A stretch of 18,221 nt of DNA. Origin: Melampsora larici-populina 98AG31 (Eukaryota; Basidiomycota; Pucciniomycetes; Pucciniales; Melampsoraceae). Below the pieces are notes generated by a model, which saw only the letters and a list, made by a program, of their open reading frames with translations, searched no databases and was not told the origin of the DNA. A program made the translations under genes and the position numbers. The stretch lies in the NCBI RefSeq assembly GCF_000204055.1, contig NW_006768943.1:1691-19911 (forward strand), read 5' to 3'. How positions within the stretch are numbered: the first letter of the stretch is position 1; every line of letters starts with the position of its first letter. Below, piece by piece: positions 17,628 to 18,221 of this stretch.

Positions 17628-18003
17628 ACCGTTGTGTGCTTCGCAAGCAAGTTGAAAACTCAGGTTATGACTTCCGGAGTATGTCGCTCCGGATCAACCA
17701 TCAGCTAGACAGATCAGGATGCTCTGGTCGCAACGATGTCCGTCCTTAGATGGTTGCATTGGCAAGCTATGTGCACCAAGTTAAGAAAAGCTTGTCAGCG
17801 TCTGCCGATTGGTTGACTTATGTAGAATGGGGCAGGGAGAAAGTTTTAATGAAACTGTCCACTGTTACGCTCTGATGTTTGGAAGGTATATATCGCGGGC
17901 TGCCTTAATATGCCCACCAAGCGCAATCTCATCCGCATTCACATCGAGTCACAATCTGCGCGTGTTTAGATGTTAACGTTATCCGTGAATTCAGTCATTA
18001 ATT

Positions 18004-18126
18004 GATCGAGGTGACGAAATATATAGTGTGACCGATCGAGGTGACGAATATATAGTATGATAGTATGACCGATCGTGGTGACGTATTCACTATTGATCGA
18101 GGTGAGGAATATATAGAGTGATCGGT
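18004..18126. repeat. Tandem repeat of about 30 bp, four units
   Basis: Units start at 18004, 18034, 18071 and 18095. Each begins GATCG(A/T)GGTGA and most continue with GAATATATAG. Unit lengths are 30, 37 (with an internal TAGTATGA duplication), 24 and about 32 bp. It ends about 95 bp before the window edge. Confidence 0.88.
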
Positions 18127-18221
18127 GGGGATTGAGTCTGATTGAATCCCGCTGTACCGCCTTTCACTTATCGGTCACGTTTCAGAATCAACGTAGATTG
18201 CTGAAATCGAACTTGTCCGCC

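Larger units (their letters stand above)
16615..18003. other. Upstream spacer of zinc-cluster gene 2, no gene supported
   Basis: On the minus strand a TATA-like ATAAATATA lies near 16673-16681, about 60 bp upstream of the proposed start. An ATG at 16732 opens a frame that overlaps the proposed start in a different phase; it could be an upstream ORF or part of a missed 5' exon. Apart from short direct repeats, nothing else is recognisable. Confidence 0.4.

Overview
This window reads as nuclear DNA of a fungus, most likely a basidiomycete. Every gene I can rebuild is split by short GT..AG introns of 68-151 nt, the intergenic DNA is AT-rich and crowded with repeats, and the recognisable proteins are a mitochondrial ribosomal protein and two fungal-type Zn(2)-Cys(6) cluster regulators. 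The AT-richness and transposon debris would suit a rust fungus (Pucciniales), but that placement is inference.

Layout. 1-930 holds no gene I can support. 938-2323 is a 1.39-kb non-autonomous DNA transposon with ~103-bp terminal inverted repeats and a 7-bp target duplication; its interior is tandem repeats. 2796-4004 (minus) is a three-exon gene for mitochondrial ribosomal protein uL4m. 4005-7840 is a gene-poor stretch with a hairpin near 5.8 kb and a short island open in both strands near 5.0-5.2 kb. 8012-9775 (plus) is a nine-exon gene for a 371-aa Zn2Cys6 protein. 9776-15138 separates it from a convergent relative and holds AT-rich spacer, a decayed hAT transposase pseudogene (11976-14077, minus), two overlapping inverted repeats, and an 80-bp direct repeat in LTR-like sequence. 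15139-16614 (minus) is a second Zn2Cys6 gene, six exons, 324 aa. The last 1.6 kb has only short tandem repeats.

The main result is that the two zinc-cluster genes are paralogs placed tail to tail. They align through a block before the cluster (GP[IV]FA...GW.K), the C-X2-C-X6-C-X8-C-X2-C-X6-C cluster, and a CEVLGWE...YK.VLPPP block after it. All five introns that gene 2 has match introns of gene 1 in position and phase, and the two exons carrying the first five cysteines have identical lengths (53 and 32 nt). The proteins also share an eh1-like MSL.FIL motif and a C-terminal LPSL motif, which suggests a conserved corepressor contact. The gene models are my own manual splicing and rest on phase, homology and splice signals, with no transcript evidence.
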